A stretch of 64,000 nucleotides of DNA. Origin: Campylobacter concisus (GTDB lineage Bacteria; Campylobacterota; Campylobacteria; Campylobacterales; Campylobacteraceae). Where the stretch lies: contig NZ_PIRQ01000003.1 of NCBI RefSeq assembly GCF_003048535.1, positions 124,001 through 188,000 on the forward strand. The letters are read 5' to 3'. The translations under genes were made by a program, and so were the position numbers. Below, piece after piece: positions 18,689 to 28,060 of this stretch. The stretch's first letter is position 1. Each line of letters begins with the position of its first letter. The notes beneath the pieces were generated by a model that ran no database searches, was not told where the DNA came from, and worked only from the letters and a program-made list of their open reading frames with translations.

Positions 18689-19763
18689 TTGCAGACTTAA
18701 TAGCTTCAAGCAACTCTTCAAAACCTACTTTACTTGAGTTTTCAACATCTTTTAATATTTCAACGCCAGGTAGATTTCCTTTATCTTTATCAGCAAAAAT
18801 AACCATCGCTTTTTCTAAGCCATGATGAACATTTTCATGATGAGCTGCGATACTTGAGAGAATTTTGGCATCTTTTACAAGAGTATTTTTCACATCTTTT
18901 TCATACCATTTGCCAAATCTACACTCATGAACATCTTGAATTTTATTAAATTCATTTAAAAGTACGCCTCTATATCCATTTAACTTCATATTTATATGAT
19001 CTATTTTTCCATTGCTTACATAGACTTCATTTGTAACATTTAAGGCCTGATTTAGGATATTTTGCGTATTTGCATTTACACTTGAGATATTTCCTTCAAA
19101 TCCACCTAAAATTTTCATAGCATTTGCAGAAATTTTTGAGAAATTCTCACTCATTTCGATCATAGTGTTTGCACTTTGCTTAAGGCCATTTATATTTACT
19201 TCTACTTCAAGTGTCGCTTTTTGGGTACGTTCAGCTAGCTTTCTAACCTCATCTGCCACGACAGCAAAACCTCGTCCATGCTCACCAGCACGGGCCGCCT
19301 CAATAGCAGCATTTAGAGCTAGCAAATTTGTCTGATCTGAGATGTCTTTAATTAGATTTATAATCTCAGCAATCGAATTTACGCTTCCATTAAGCGAAGA
19401 AGCGTCATTTGAAAGGTCATTGCTCATCTGGCTTACTTGCTCGATCGAGTTTAAAATTTCAGCCGTTTGCGACTTGAGTTCGCCCGTCTCTTTGAAAGTC
19501 TTTTCATTTAGTCCGTTTATACTTTCAAGCATTTTTAGGTTTTCTTCCATTGTTAATTGCAAGAAATTTATGCCATCTTGATAACTTGAAAGCAATAAAT
19601 TTACAGCCTCTTGCTTATCCTTGGCTTGCTCTTTTGGCTCGCAAGTTTTAACGTTTTTTAGCTCCTCTTTAAGTGCTAAAATTTCAGCCTTTAAAGCTTC
19701 ATTTTCTCTCTCTAAAGCTTCGTTTTTACTAGAAAGCTCTTTATTTTTGCCATCAAAAAACAT
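18681..19763 (-). CDS. Soluble chemoreceptor with C-terminal CZB zinc-binding domain (TlpD-like)
   Basis: A 360-residue methyl-accepting chemotaxis protein with no transmembrane segment. Residues 1-50 form a coiled coil, followed by the MCP signalling hairpin whose tip reads [20 protein letters not shown]. The C-terminal domain carries HECRFGKWY and a later HHENVHHG stretch, matching the chemoreceptor zinc-binding (CZB) fold with its 3His/1Cys site. TlpD of Helicobacter pylori has this architecture and responds to oxidants and energy stress (family knowledge); the signal here is inferred. It probably couples to CheA/CheW in the cytoplasm. Confidence 0.9.
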   Translation of the reverse strand: MFFDGKNKELSSKNEALERENEALKAEILALKEELKNVKTCEPKEQAKDKQEAVNLLLSSYQDGINFLQLTMEENLKMLESINGLNEKTFKETGELKSQTAEILNSIEQVSQMSNDLSNDASSLNGSVNSIAEIINLIKDISDQTNLLALNAAIEAARAGEHGRGFAVVADEVRKLAERTQKATLEVEVNINGLKQSANTMIEMSENFSKISANAMKILGGFEGNISSVNANTQNILNQALNVTNEVYVSNGKIDHINMKLNGYRGVLLNEFNKIQDVHECRFGKWYEKDVKNTLVKDAKILSSIAAHHENVHHGLEKAMVIFADKDKGNLPGVEILKDVENSSKVGFEELLEAIKSARK

Positions 19764-19797
19764 TTTTCATCCTTTAAAATTTGTAGATTTTGCGTAA

Positions 19798-21210
19798 TTA
19801 TAACTCTTTTTTCTTAAGCCAGTAATCTAAAATTTCTATCTGCTCATCAACGCTTTTATTTGCCGTGCCGCCTTTTGAAGTGCGAGCCTCTTTGGAAGCG
19901 TGCAGATCTAAAAATTTAATAGCATTTGCATCTAAATTTTCATCCACACTTTTTAGCTGCTCTTCGTTTAGTTCACTCAAATCAAGTCCTAAACTTTCAG
20001 CTTTTGCGACAGCTTTGCCTGTGATAAAATGCGCCGTTCTAAATGGAATATTTTTTTCACGCACTAGATAGTCTGCCAAATCAGTGGCACTTAGATGCCC
20101 ATTTTTTGTCGCTTTTAGCATGTTTTTTTCGTTAAATTTAGCTGTTTTTATCATCTCGTTTAGGATAGTAGCCGAGCTTAAAATGGTTAAGACGCTGTCA
20201 AACACGCCCTCTTTATCTTCTTGCATATCTTTATTATAAGCAAGTGGCAGGCCTTTCATTGTAGTTAGTAGCGCTACCAAATTTCCATTTACGCGCCCAG
20301 TTTTACCGCGTATGAGTTCAGCGACGTCTGGATTTTTCTTTTGAGGCATTATGGAACTTCCTGTGCTATAAGCATCGCTAATGCTTACAAAGCCAAATTC
20401 TTGAGAGCTCCAAAGTATAAGTTCCTCGCAAAGCCTAGAAGCGTGCGTCATAAAAACGCTAATGTTAAATAAAATTTCCAGCGCAAAATCACGGTCGCTC
20501 ACGCTATCCATCGCATTTTGCGTGCAACCTGCAAAGCCAAGCTCGCTTGCAACGATAGTTCTATCTATCTTATGAGGAGTGCCTGCAAGGGCTGCTGAAC
20601 CAAGTGGGCTTAGGTTGTTTCGCTCATATGAGCTAATAAAACGCTCGAAATCTCTTTTAAACATAAATGCATATGCTAGCAAGTGATAGCTAAGGCTTAC
20701 TGGCTGAGCGTGTTGAAGGTGTGTGTAGCCTGGCATTAGCGTATCTTTGTGGTTTTTTGCCAAATTTGTAAGCGTGGCGATGAGCTCTTTTATACATGAA
20801 GAAATTTCTAAATTTTTCTTCAATACGTAAAATTTAAAATCAAGCGCGACTTGGTCATTTCTACTTCTAGCTGTGTGCAGTCTGCCTCCAAGCTCGGCGC
20901 CGATGATCTGGCTAAGTCGCTTCTCAACTGCCATATGTATATCTTCATCTTCTAACTTAAACTCAAATTTACCTGCTCTTATCTCAGATAAAACCTCACC
21001 AAGCCCCTTTATGATCGCCTCTGACTCATCTTTTTTTAAAATTCCACAAACCCCAAGCATCTTTGCATGAGCCTTACTTCCAGCGATATCTTCTTCAAAA
21101 AGATTTTTATCAAAATTTATAGAGGCATTAAATTCCTCAAGTAACTTCGAGCTAGCCTCGCTAAATCTACCCTCCCACATCTTTTTGTGTGCGTTTTCAT
21201 CTTTTTTCAT
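19798..21210 (-). CDS. argH: Argininosuccinate lyase
   Basis: A 470-residue member of the fumarase/aspartase superfamily that splits argininosuccinate to arginine and fumarate. Signatures: [29 protein letters not shown]-like segment (seen as [14 protein letters not shown]) and the mobile loop [12 protein letters not shown] with the catalytic Ser. The N-terminal MWEGRFSE is typical; the ATG at 21210 adds 10 polar residues. The chemoreceptor gene starts 34 bases downstream on the same strand, so the two may be co-transcribed. Confidence 0.96.
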   Translation of the reverse strand: MKKDENAHKKMWEGRFSEASSKLLEEFNASINFDKNLFEEDIAGSKAHAKMLGVCGILKKDESEAIIKGLGEVLSEIRAGKFEFKLEDEDIHMAVEKRLSQIIGAELGGRLHTARSRNDQVALDFKFYVLKKNLEISSCIKELIATLTNLAKNHKDTLMPGYTHLQHAQPVSLSYHLLAYAFMFKRDFERFISSYERNNLSPLGSAALAGTPHKIDRTIVASELGFAGCTQNAMDSVSDRDFALEILFNISVFMTHASRLCEELILWSSQEFGFVSISDAYSTGSSIMPQKKNPDVAELIRGKTGRVNGNLVALLTTMKGLPLAYNKDMQEDKEGVFDSVLTILSSATILNEMIKTAKFNEKNMLKATKNGHLSATDLADYLVREKNIPFRTAHFITGKAVAKAESLGLDLSELNEEQLKSVDENLDANAIKFLDLHASKEARTSKGGTANKSVDEQIEILDYWLKKKEL

Positions 21211-21415
21211 AGCTTTACCTTTAATTAGTTTTGCGTGATTTTAACAAAATAGCACTTAACTGGGTATTTTAACTATAAAGTTGCAAAAAAGTTATAAATA
21301 TAATTTATCTTTAAGGATATAGAAATATAATTCAAAATATAACTTTTTAAAAACTATTTTAATTTTCTATTGAATATAGTTTAAAATAAAAATAATCTAT
21401 AAGAGGAAGGATGAT

Positions 21416-21805
21416 ATGCAAATAGACGCAAATATGAACTCAAATATTTTCTATCATGATGGCTATACATCTATCTCTTCAAATAGCTCAAAAACAAGCA
21501 TGCTAGTATCTTCCGGCTATGACAAGAAAGATATTGTTAGAAGCAATGAAGTACATGTAGAACAAAGAGAAGATGCTAAAATTTCCTCTATAATTATTAA
21601 TAAAGTAAGTGCCATACACTTACAAAAAGACTTAGAAAAATTACAAGATCAAAAGCTAGATATTTCGCATCAAATTTCAAGCATCCAAAGCCTAAAAGAT
21701 CGTAACTCTATGCAAATGCTTCATTACTTAAATTTAGAGCAGTCAGCAATCCAAAATAATATTTTAAGTATTAAAACTCAAATGATAGAAATGGCACAAG
21801 CTTAA
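21416..21805 (+). CDS. Hypothetical coiled-coil protein
   Basis: I do not recognise a family. The 129-residue product has a Ser/Asn-rich first half with no signal peptide, and a helical second half (about 65-129) rich in Leu, Gln and Ile with heptad-like spacing, suggesting a coiled coil. The ATG is preceded by AGAGGAAGGA, a good ribosome site, and about 200 AT-rich bases of upstream DNA, so it has its own promoter. It converges on the 179-residue gene with only two bases between the stops. The composition resembles small secreted or flagellum-associated proteins, but that is only an impression. Confidence 0.75.
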   Translation: MQIDANMNSNIFYHDGYTSISSNSSKTSMLVSSGYDKKDIVRSNEVHVEQREDAKISSIIINKVSAIHLQKDLEKLQDQKLDISHQISSIQSLKDRNSMQMLHYLNLEQSAIQNNILSIKTQMIEMAQA

Positions 21806-21807
21806 AA

Positions 21808-22347
21808 CTAAGCCTTGCCAATAATAGTTTCTAAAACTAGGCAAAAATCCTCTAAAAAATATCCCATTGATTTATAAAAATTACTAGTTGCGTCTTTTTG
21901 GATATCTTTTGAAAGCTGTTTAGCATAAGGCAAGAAAAATGAGACACTAAAAGCCACAAGAAGCTTCATAGACTCCTTAGATACTTCACTTTTTAACATA
22001 TTTGCTATTAAAATTAACTGATTTGAGATGCTATCAACCTCGCCCATTTTTGGCTGAAAATTTATAGCCTTATAAAATTGAACTAGATCATCTTTTGCAG
22101 AAGAAAAATAGTAGCTTGCCTCAAATTTTGACTTTAAAATGACAAAATCGTCACATAAAGCAGCACTACTTTCATCTTTGATAAATTTGGCATAAAGCTC
22201 GTTACCTTTTTTATTTGTTTCGTTATTTGTCTGCGTTATCCACGCATTTGTCTTTTTGATACGCATAAAAGATGAAACATCCAAAATACCACTAAAATTT
22301 GCAGCAAGCGCAGCCGCTACAACGCTATAAAGTTCTCCAAGTTTCAA
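21808..22347 (-). CDS. Hypothetical helical protein next to copA
   Basis: I do not recognise a family. The 179-residue product is predicted to be mostly alpha-helical, with no signal peptide, no Cys motif and no clear membrane segment, although residues about 120-140 (LLVAFSVSFFLPYAKQL) are moderately hydrophobic. It starts 3 bases after the copA stop, so it is probably the last gene of the GNAT-copZ-copA transcript. That context hints at a role in metal or stress handling, without direct evidence. Confidence 0.75.
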   Translation of the reverse strand: MKLGELYSVVAAALAANFSGILDVSSFMRIKKTNAWITQTNNETNKKGNELYAKFIKDESSAALCDDFVILKSKFEASYYFSSAKDDLVQFYKAINFQPKMGEVDSISNQLILIANMLKSEVSKESMKLLVAFSVSFFLPYAKQLSKDIQKDATSNFYKSMGYFLEDFCLVLETIIGKA

Positions 22348-22350
22348 ATT

Positions 22351-24528
22351 TTAATCCTTAAGTCGTAGATATCTAAGTCTAAGTGCGTTTAAAACAACAG
22401 TAACAGAGCTAAGACACATCGCCATTGAGCCATAAACTGGGCTTAAAAGTAGCCCAAAGACTGGATAAAATACGCCTGCAGCCACCGGGATACAAATCGC
22501 GTTATACATAAACGCCCAAAATAAATTTTCTTTTATGTTTGCCATAGTAGCATTTGCTAATCTAACTAGTCCAGTCACTCCACGCAAATCATTTTTAATA
22601 AGCACGATATCTCCAGCACCTTTTGCTATATCTGAGCCCGAGTTCATAGCGATACCAACACTTGCTTCTTTAAGTGATGGTGAGTCGTTTACGCCATCTC
22701 CAACAAAGATAACGCCACCATGATTTGTAAGCTCTTTTATCTCATTAAATTTATCTTCAGGCAGCATATTTGCGTGATATTTACTCACATTTAGCTTCTT
22801 GGCAATACTTGCAACCACCTTCTCATCATCGCCTGAAAGGATCACACTTTGTAAATTTAGACTTGTAAGCTCGTTTATAACATCGCTTGCCTCGTCTTTT
22901 AGCTCATCACTAAGCGTTAAAAAACCAACAAATTTTTTATTTATAGCACAAAGTATGACGCCGCTTCCATCGTTTGTAGCCTCTTTTATAGCGTTACTTT
23001 CATCCGGATTTAAACTTACTTCATTTTCCAAAAGCAACTTTTCGTTTCCGATTATTATCTGATTATTCTCATCCTCATAGATGATGCCTTGCCCGACAAC
23101 ATTTTGAAATTTTCCATTTAGCTTTTGTAAATCTATACATTTTTGCTTTGCATATCTAACGATAGCTTTTGAGATGAGATGCTCACTTAAATTTTCAGCA
23201 GAAGCGATAAGAGCTAAATCTTGCTCGCTTAAATTTGAGCTTTTGACGCTGATTTGCCCTTTACTAAGTGTGCCGGTTTTATCAAAAGCTACAAATTTAG
23301 CATCTTTTATTAGCTCTAAAACTTCTGGATTTTTTACTAAAATTCCAGCTTTTGCACCGCGTGCAAGCGAGCTTACTATTGCTATTGGCGTAGCAAGTCC
23401 AAGAGCGCATGGACATGAGATGATAAGAACGCAGATCGCGCTAGAGATCGCATAGGCGAAATTTCCACTAAAAATTATCCATATTAAAAATGTAAGAACT
23501 GAGATCGCCACGACACTTGGCACAAAGATGTTTGCTATCTTGTCAGCCAGCCGTCCGATAGGCATCTTTTTAGAGCTAGCGTCGCTTAGTAGGTTTAAAA
23601 TTTGAGATAGCAAGCTCTCGTAAGAGCTCTTTGTCACCTTGACGCTTATGTAGCCATTTGTGTTTAGAGTGCCGGCAAATACGCCATCTCCCACCTCTTT
23701 ATAAACTGGCAAGCTCTCTCCTGTAAGCATAGAAGCATCTATCTCAGCGCCACCTTGAACTATCACGCCATCACTTGGGATGTTGTAGCCATTTTTTACG
23801 ATGACGATGTCGCCTACTTTTAGCTCATTTACATTTACCTCTTTACTATGTCCATCTGGCATGACCAAAAAGGCGGTTTTTGGAGAAATTTTAAGTAGCG
23901 TCTTTAGGTAGTCGCCTGCCTTTGCCTTTGAGCGCTCTTCAAGATACTTACCTAGCAAAACAAAGGCTATTATCATCGCTGCGCCCGAGACATAGACATT
24001 TTTTAGATCATCTGGGATGAAATCTGAAAAGATCACAGCAAAAAGCGAGTATAAAAATGCACTGCCGCTTCCAAGAGCTACAAGCACGTTCATATCGTAG
24101 TTTTTGTTTTTAACAGCCTCTATGGCGTGAGCAAAGAAGTCTTTGCCACTAAAAGCTAGCACCAAAAAGCCAAGCGCTAAAATGGCTAAATTTACAACCA
24201 CGCTAGGCCTTACAAACATCTCAAGCGCCATGATGACCATGCTCGCTAGAAATGCAAATATAAATTTATTTCTGATCGCAGTTATATGCTCGTCTCTTTT
24301 GGCTTCAAATTCATCAATATTTGTCGCCACAAAATAGCCAAGCTTCTTTATCTTTTGCTCTAAAACTTCACGCACGCTAGCGTCTTTTAGGACAAATTCG
24401 CCGCTTGCATTTGCAAAATTTACATTTGCTTCAAGCACCCCATCTATCTTTTTAGAAACTTTCTCGATAGCGTTTGAGCAATTTACGCAGCTCATTCCAG
24501 CTATATTTAGTTTGACTTTTAAAGGCAT
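22351..24528 (-). CDS. copA: Copper-exporting P1B-type ATPase
   Basis: A 725-residue heavy-metal ATPase. It has one N-terminal HMA domain with GMSCVNCS (Cys14 and Cys17), eight expected membrane helices, the actuator motif MLTGES, the intramembrane metal-binding CPC in SCPCALG, the phosphorylation site DKTGT and the hinge motif GDGVNDSP. The CPC plus the Asn/Tyr and Met/Ser residues of later helices are typical of Cu(I) exporters. It lies 2 bases downstream of the copZ stop, so pump and chaperone are produced together. Confidence 0.95.
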   Translation of the reverse strand: MPLKVKLNIAGMSCVNCSNAIEKVSKKIDGVLEANVNFANASGEFVLKDASVREVLEQKIKKLGYFVATNIDEFEAKRDEHITAIRNKFIFAFLASMVIMALEMFVRPSVVVNLAILALGFLVLAFSGKDFFAHAIEAVKNKNYDMNVLVALGSGSAFLYSLFAVIFSDFIPDDLKNVYVSGAAMIIAFVLLGKYLEERSKAKAGDYLKTLLKISPKTAFLVMPDGHSKEVNVNELKVGDIVIVKNGYNIPSDGVIVQGGAEIDASMLTGESLPVYKEVGDGVFAGTLNTNGYISVKVTKSSYESLLSQILNLLSDASSKKMPIGRLADKIANIFVPSVVAISVLTFLIWIIFSGNFAYAISSAICVLIISCPCALGLATPIAIVSSLARGAKAGILVKNPEVLELIKDAKFVAFDKTGTLSKGQISVKSSNLSEQDLALIASAENLSEHLISKAIVRYAKQKCIDLQKLNGKFQNVVGQGIIYEDENNQIIIGNEKLLLENEVSLNPDESNAIKEATNDGSGVILCAINKKFVGFLTLSDELKDEASDVINELTSLNLQSVILSGDDEKVVASIAKKLNVSKYHANMLPEDKFNEIKELTNHGGVIFVGDGVNDSPSLKEASVGIAMNSGSDIAKGAGDIVLIKNDLRGVTGLVRLANATMANIKENLFWAFMYNAICIPVAAGVFYPVFGLLLSPVYGSMAMCLSSVTVVLNALRLRYLRLKD

Positions 24529-24529
24529 A

Positions 24530-24733
24530 TCAAAGCTCCTTTATAACGTCAAATCCAAGATCAGCCATTTCTGATTTAAATTTCTCTACATCGCCATCTT
24601 TTATATCGACGCTTACTTGTCTTGGCTCTTTGTTAAGATCAACTTCTATCTCGCCAAAGTCATCTTCAAGTGCGTTTTTTATAGTGTTTGCGCAGTTTTG
24701 GCAGTGGATATTGTTTACTTCAAATGTTTTCAT
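24530..24733 (-). CDS. copZ: Copper chaperone CopZ/CopP (HMA domain)
   Basis: A 67-residue single HMA-domain protein with the metal-binding loop IHCQNCANTI (Cys11 and Cys14). It carries Cu(I) in the cytoplasm and passes it to the copA N-terminal domain. Its ATG overlaps the GNAT stop by 4 bases and its stop is 2 bases from copA. The Helicobacter homologue is called CopP. Confidence 0.93.
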   Translation of the reverse strand: MKTFEVNNIHCQNCANTIKNALEDDFGEIEVDLNKEPRQVSVDIKDGDVEKFKSEMADLGFDVIKEL

Positions 24734-25284
24734 ATTATCTCCTTTATCATATGGTCGTATTCATGTAAATTTACAATTTTCTTTACATTAAATTTAAAAC
24801 CCAAACTCTCGTAAAATTTACGAACTTTTGGTTTATTTGTATCTACTATTAATGAAACCTTTTTATGCCCTAGCTCTTTTGCCTTGACAAACGAATGCCT
24901 TATGAGCTCTTTTGCAAGCCCTTGGCCTCTAAAATTTTCATCAACAGCGATACTATCTATATAAAACTCATCGTCAAAACACTCTTTTTCTACCTTGTTA
25001 TCTTTGCCAAGAGCCATTAAATGCTGTGAAATTTCTCTATCAAGCTGCTCCACGTCGCCACCAAAGTAAGCACACATAGCAGCTATAATTTCCTCGTTAT
25101 GTTTATAAACAAAGACATTTTTATAGCTTAGTCTATTTGTCTCACTTTTGAAAAAAATTTCTAAAATTTCATCACTTTTAATAGGATCGTCGTAGCCACT
25201 TAGCTTATAGGCGATATCCTCCATTGCTAGATTTAGTAGCTTTATGCAGCTTTTTGCATCTTGTTTTTGAGCATTTTTTATCAT
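24730..25284 (-). CDS. GNAT-family N-acetyltransferase
   Basis: A 184-residue GNAT protein. The acetyl-CoA-binding motif A is visible as IAVDENFRGQGLAKELI (R-G-x-G-x-A), followed by KVSLIVDTNKPKVRKFYESLGF (motif B with the tyrosine). The substrate is unknown. It is the first gene of the copper operon, overlapping copZ by 4 bases. The ATG has no ribosome site, and a TATAAT lies only 6 bases upstream of it, which suggests a leaderless transcript. Confidence 0.88.
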   Translation of the reverse strand: MIKNAQKQDAKSCIKLLNLAMEDIAYKLSGYDDPIKSDEILEIFFKSETNRLSYKNVFVYKHNEEIIAAMCAYFGGDVEQLDREISQHLMALGKDNKVEKECFDDEFYIDSIAVDENFRGQGLAKELIRHSFVKAKELGHKKVSLIVDTNKPKVRKFYESLGFKFNVKKIVNLHEYDHMIKEII

Positions 25285-25290
25285 GGCTTG

Positions 25291-25296
25291 ATTATA
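25291..25296 (-). promoter_or_regulatory. -10 box at the GNAT-copZ-copA operon, leaderless spacing
   Basis: On the minus strand TATAAT is followed by only six bases before the ATG at 25284. Transcription normally starts about seven bases after the box, so the message would begin at or next to the initiation codon. No copper-responsive operator is recognisable. Confidence 0.5.
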
Positions 25297-25400
25297 TGCC
25301 TTTAGCTTAAATTTTTACCAAATATTTTTTTAAATTTACAAATTAGGCGCTTTGGCTGGCAAACTAAAAATGTTTTAAAAAAGTATAAAATTTTTTTAGT

Positions 25401-25406
25401 TATAAT
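25401..25406 (+). promoter_or_regulatory. -10 box of the YebC-cyclophilin-symporter operon
   Basis: TATAAT in the context TTTTTTAGTTATAATCCG, 28 bases upstream of the ATG at 25434. The T-rich upstream stretch is typical of Campylobacter promoters. It is followed by a TTTAAGGA ribosome site. Confidence 0.65.
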
Positions 25407-25433
25407 CCGTAAAAAATTTATTTAAGGATATTT

Positions 25434-26141
25434 ATGGGACGAGCATTTGAGTACCGAAGAGCGGCAAAAGAAGCTAGATGGGATAAGATGAGCAAGGTAT
25501 TTCCAAAACTTTCAAAAGCTATAACAGTAGCTGCAAAAGATGGTGGTTGTGATCCAGATATGAACCCTAAACTTCGCGCAGCTATCGCAGCAGCAAAAGC
25601 TGAAAATATGCCAAAAGATAACATCGATGCAGCTATAAAAAGAGCAAATGGCAAAGATAGCGCCGATATTAAGACTATTTTTTATGATGGTAAAGCAGCT
25701 CACGGCGTGCAGATCATCGTTGAGTGTGCGACTGACAATCCAACGAGAACAGTTGCCAATGTTAAAGCGATATTTAGCAAAAATGGTGGAGAAATTTTGC
25801 CAAGTGGTAGCCTTAGCTTTATGTTTACAAGAAAGAGCGTTTTTGAGCTTGAAAAACCAAGCGCAGACATCGAAGAGATCGAGCTTGAGCTGATAGACTA
25901 CGGCCTAAGCGATATCGAGGCTGACGATGAGACGCTATTTGTTTACGGCGACTATGCAAATTTTGGCACACTTCACGAGGGCATAGAGAAGCTAAATTTA
26001 GTAGTTAAAAAAGCTTCACTTCAGTACCTACCAAACCAAGCTGTAAATTTAGACGAAGAGCAGATGCTTGAAGTTGAGAGACTTCTTGATAAGCTAGAAG
26101 ATGATGATGACGTTCAAGCAGTTTATACAAATATCGAATAA
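25434..26141 (+). CDS. YebC/PmpR family protein
   Basis: A 235-residue member of the YebC/TACO1 family, with the epsilonproteobacterial N-terminus [20 protein letters not shown], a middle [14 protein letters not shown] segment and an acidic C-terminal end. Family members were described as DNA-binding regulators; more recent work links YebC to translation of difficult (proline-rich) sequences. The ATG follows TTTAAGGATATTT. It heads a probable three-gene unit with the cyclophilin (11 bases on) and the symporter. Confidence 0.93.
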   Translation: MGRAFEYRRAAKEARWDKMSKVFPKLSKAITVAAKDGGCDPDMNPKLRAAIAAAKAENMPKDNIDAAIKRANGKDSADIKTIFYDGKAAHGVQIIVECATDNPTRTVANVKAIFSKNGGEILPSGSLSFMFTRKSVFELEKPSADIEEIELELIDYGLSDIEADDETLFVYGDYANFGTLHEGIEKLNLVVKKASLQYLPNQAVNLDEEQMLEVERLLDKLEDDDDVQAVYTNIE

Positions 26142-26152
26142 AAGGGAAATAC

Positions 26153-26647
26153 ATGCGTTTTGATGAATTAAAAGTTTATGATATAAATTTAGATGAACTT
26201 AAAAAAGATAAATTTGTAGTTTTAGAGACAGACAAAGGCGAGATCAGACTTGAACTTTTTGCCGAAGAAGCTCCACAAGCTGTCGCAAATTTTGTCCATT
26301 TGATAAGATCAGGCTTTTATAATGGCCTAAATTTTCACAGAGTTATACCAAATTTTGTCATCCAAGGTGGCTGCCCAAATGGAACAGGCACGGGCGGTCC
26401 TGGCTGGAGAATAAAATGTGAATGTAGCAATCAAAAGGTAAAACACGAGCGCGGTAGCCTAAGCATGGCTCATGCAGGTCGCGATACTGGCGGATCGCAG
26501 TTTTTCATCTGTCATAGCAAGCAACCTCATCTTGATGGCGTGCATACAGTCTTTGGAAAATGCGTTGATGAAGAGAGCCTAAAGGTGCTTGACGCTATAA
26601 GACAAGGCGATAAGATCATCTCTGCTAAGATCAGAGAAAGCCTATAA
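26153..26647 (+). CDS. ppiB: Cytoplasmic peptidyl-prolyl cis-trans isomerase (cyclophilin)
   Basis: A 164-residue cyclophilin that catalyses proline isomerisation. The active-site Arg and core are visible in [13 protein letters not shown], followed by the GTGTGGPGW loop, [21 protein letters not shown] and HTVFGKC. There is no signal peptide, so it acts in the cytoplasm, and about 20 residues precede the usual domain start. It follows YebC by 11 bases and precedes the symporter by 11 bases, each with a GGGGAA/AGGGAAA-type ribosome site. Confidence 0.92.
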   Translation: MRFDELKVYDINLDELKKDKFVVLETDKGEIRLELFAEEAPQAVANFVHLIRSGFYNGLNFHRVIPNFVIQGGCPNGTGTGGPGWRIKCECSNQKVKHERGSLSMAHAGRDTGGSQFFICHSKQPHLDGVHTVFGKCVDEESLKVLDAIRQGDKIISAKIRESL

Positions 26648-26658
26648 AGGGGAAATTT

Positions 26659-28014
26659 ATGAATAATGCTAAAAAGCAAGGAAATCTTGCTGTAAGATTA
26701 TTTACCAATCTTGCCTTTTGGGTTGTGATCGGTATTGTTGGTGGTGTTATCGTTGGCATGGTCGCACCTGAGCTTGGTATAGCAAGCAAGCCAGGCATTG
26801 ATTATTTTATAAAAGCACTTAAAATTTTAATCGGTCCTATTATCTTTTTAACGATCGTTTCAGGTATCGTTGGGCTTGAAAGTTTAAAAGATCTTGGATC
26901 TATTGGATTAAAGGCATTTATCTATTTTGAGATAGTTAGCACACTTGCGCTTGCTGTTGGTATCATCTTTGGCGAGACACTTCGTCCAGGACATGGCATG
27001 AATCTTGACTATACTCAGCTTGATGCCTCAAGCGTAGCTAAATTTACATCTCAAGCTGCAAATATGGACGCAAATAGCGGATTTGTAGCACATACACTTC
27101 ATCTTTTAAGAGGTGCTATGCCAGTAGATGATATTTTCCCTTACGTGCATATACTTGATCCATTTATAAAATCAAACACACTTCAAGTACTTTTCATGGC
27201 TATTATCGTTGCCATCGTACTTTCGCTGCTAACTCATGATAAAAAACAAGCTTGCCTAAAGCCACTTGAATTTATTCAGCACTATGTCTTAAAACTTCTT
27301 AGTTGGCTTATGTTCTTTAGCCCAGTGGCTGCATTTTCGGCTATGGCTTATCTAATCGGCAAATTTGGTATCGGAACGCTTCTTGGCATGATGGAGCTTT
27401 TGGTTGTTATGGCACTTGCGAGCTGCTTTTTTATCTTTGTCGTGCTTGGCATTATTTGCTATTTTGCAAAAATCAATGTCTTTAAATTTATGCGTTTTAT
27501 TTCAAAAGAAGTATTGGTAGTCTTTGCGACAAGCTCGAGCGAAACAGCTCTTGCACCACTTATGCAAAAGCTAGAATCAGCTGGTATAAATAGAGGTGCT
27601 GTCGGCCTTATCATTCCAACTGGTTACTCATTTAACCTTGACTGCACCAACATCTATCTAAGTTTAAGCGTTATTTTCTTAGCTCAAGCATTTAACATCC
27701 CGCTAAGTTTTGAGCATCTAATAAGTATACTAATCGTGCTAATGATCACAAGCAAAGGCGCTGTTGGCGTGACAGGATCAGGCTTTGTTGTCCTTGCTGG
27801 AACACTAAGCGCACTTCCAAGCACTGGCATACCAGTCGTCACCGTAGCCGTGCTACTTGGCGTTGATAAATTTATGTCAGAGATGCGTGCTGTTGGTAAC
27901 CTTTGCGGTAATGCCGTTGGCTGCATGATCGTATCTATCTGGGATAAAAAGGTCGATATGGAGAAATTTAGATACGCACTAGATCATCCAGAGGAATTTC
28001 ACTTTCACTCATAA
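26659..28014 (+). CDS. Dicarboxylate/amino acid:cation symporter (DAACS family, DctA/GltP-like)
   Basis: A 451-residue secondary transporter with the eight-helix/two-hairpin layout of the DAACS family. Visible landmarks are the serine-rich hairpin 1 (ATSSSETALAPL), the helix 7 signature GYSFNLDCTNIYLS and hairpin 2 (GVTGSGFVVLAGTL). DctA-type proteins usually have NLDGT or NMDGT at the helix 7 site; here Gly is replaced by Cys. Substrates of the family are C4-dicarboxylates, aspartate or glutamate, driven by Na+ or H+. The last gene of its operon, closed by a terminator at 28031. Confidence 0.9.
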   Translation: MNNAKKQGNLAVRLFTNLAFWVVIGIVGGVIVGMVAPELGIASKPGIDYFIKALKILIGPIIFLTIVSGIVGLESLKDLGSIGLKAFIYFEIVSTLALAVGIIFGETLRPGHGMNLDYTQLDASSVAKFTSQAANMDANSGFVAHTLHLLRGAMPVDDIFPYVHILDPFIKSNTLQVLFMAIIVAIVLSLLTHDKKQACLKPLEFIQHYVLKLLSWLMFFSPVAAFSAMAYLIGKFGIGTLLGMMELLVVMALASCFFIFVVLGIICYFAKINVFKFMRFISKEVLVVFATSSSETALAPLMQKLESAGINRGAVGLIIPTGYSFNLDCTNIYLSLSVIFLAQAFNIPLSFEHLISILIVLMITSKGAVGVTGSGFVVLAGTLSALPSTGIPVVTVAVLLGVDKFMSEMRAVGNLCGNAVGCMIVSIWDKKVDMEKFRYALDHPEEFHFHS

Positions 28015-28030
28015 ATATACATTTATAACT

Positions 28031-28060
28031 ATAAGGGCAACTTTGCCCTTATTTTTTCTT
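28031..28060 (+). terminator. Intrinsic terminator of the YebC-cyclophilin-symporter operon
   Basis: A 9-bp stem (ATAAGGGCA / TGCCCTTAT) with an ACTT loop is followed by a run of six T residues, 17 bases after the symporter stop. Confidence 0.9.

Noticed and set aside
21792-21820. A hairpin (TGGCA/TGCCA with GCTTA/TAAGC) across the two convergent stops.
   Set aside because: It has an internal loop, lies partly in coding sequence and has no T tract; too weak to call a terminator.
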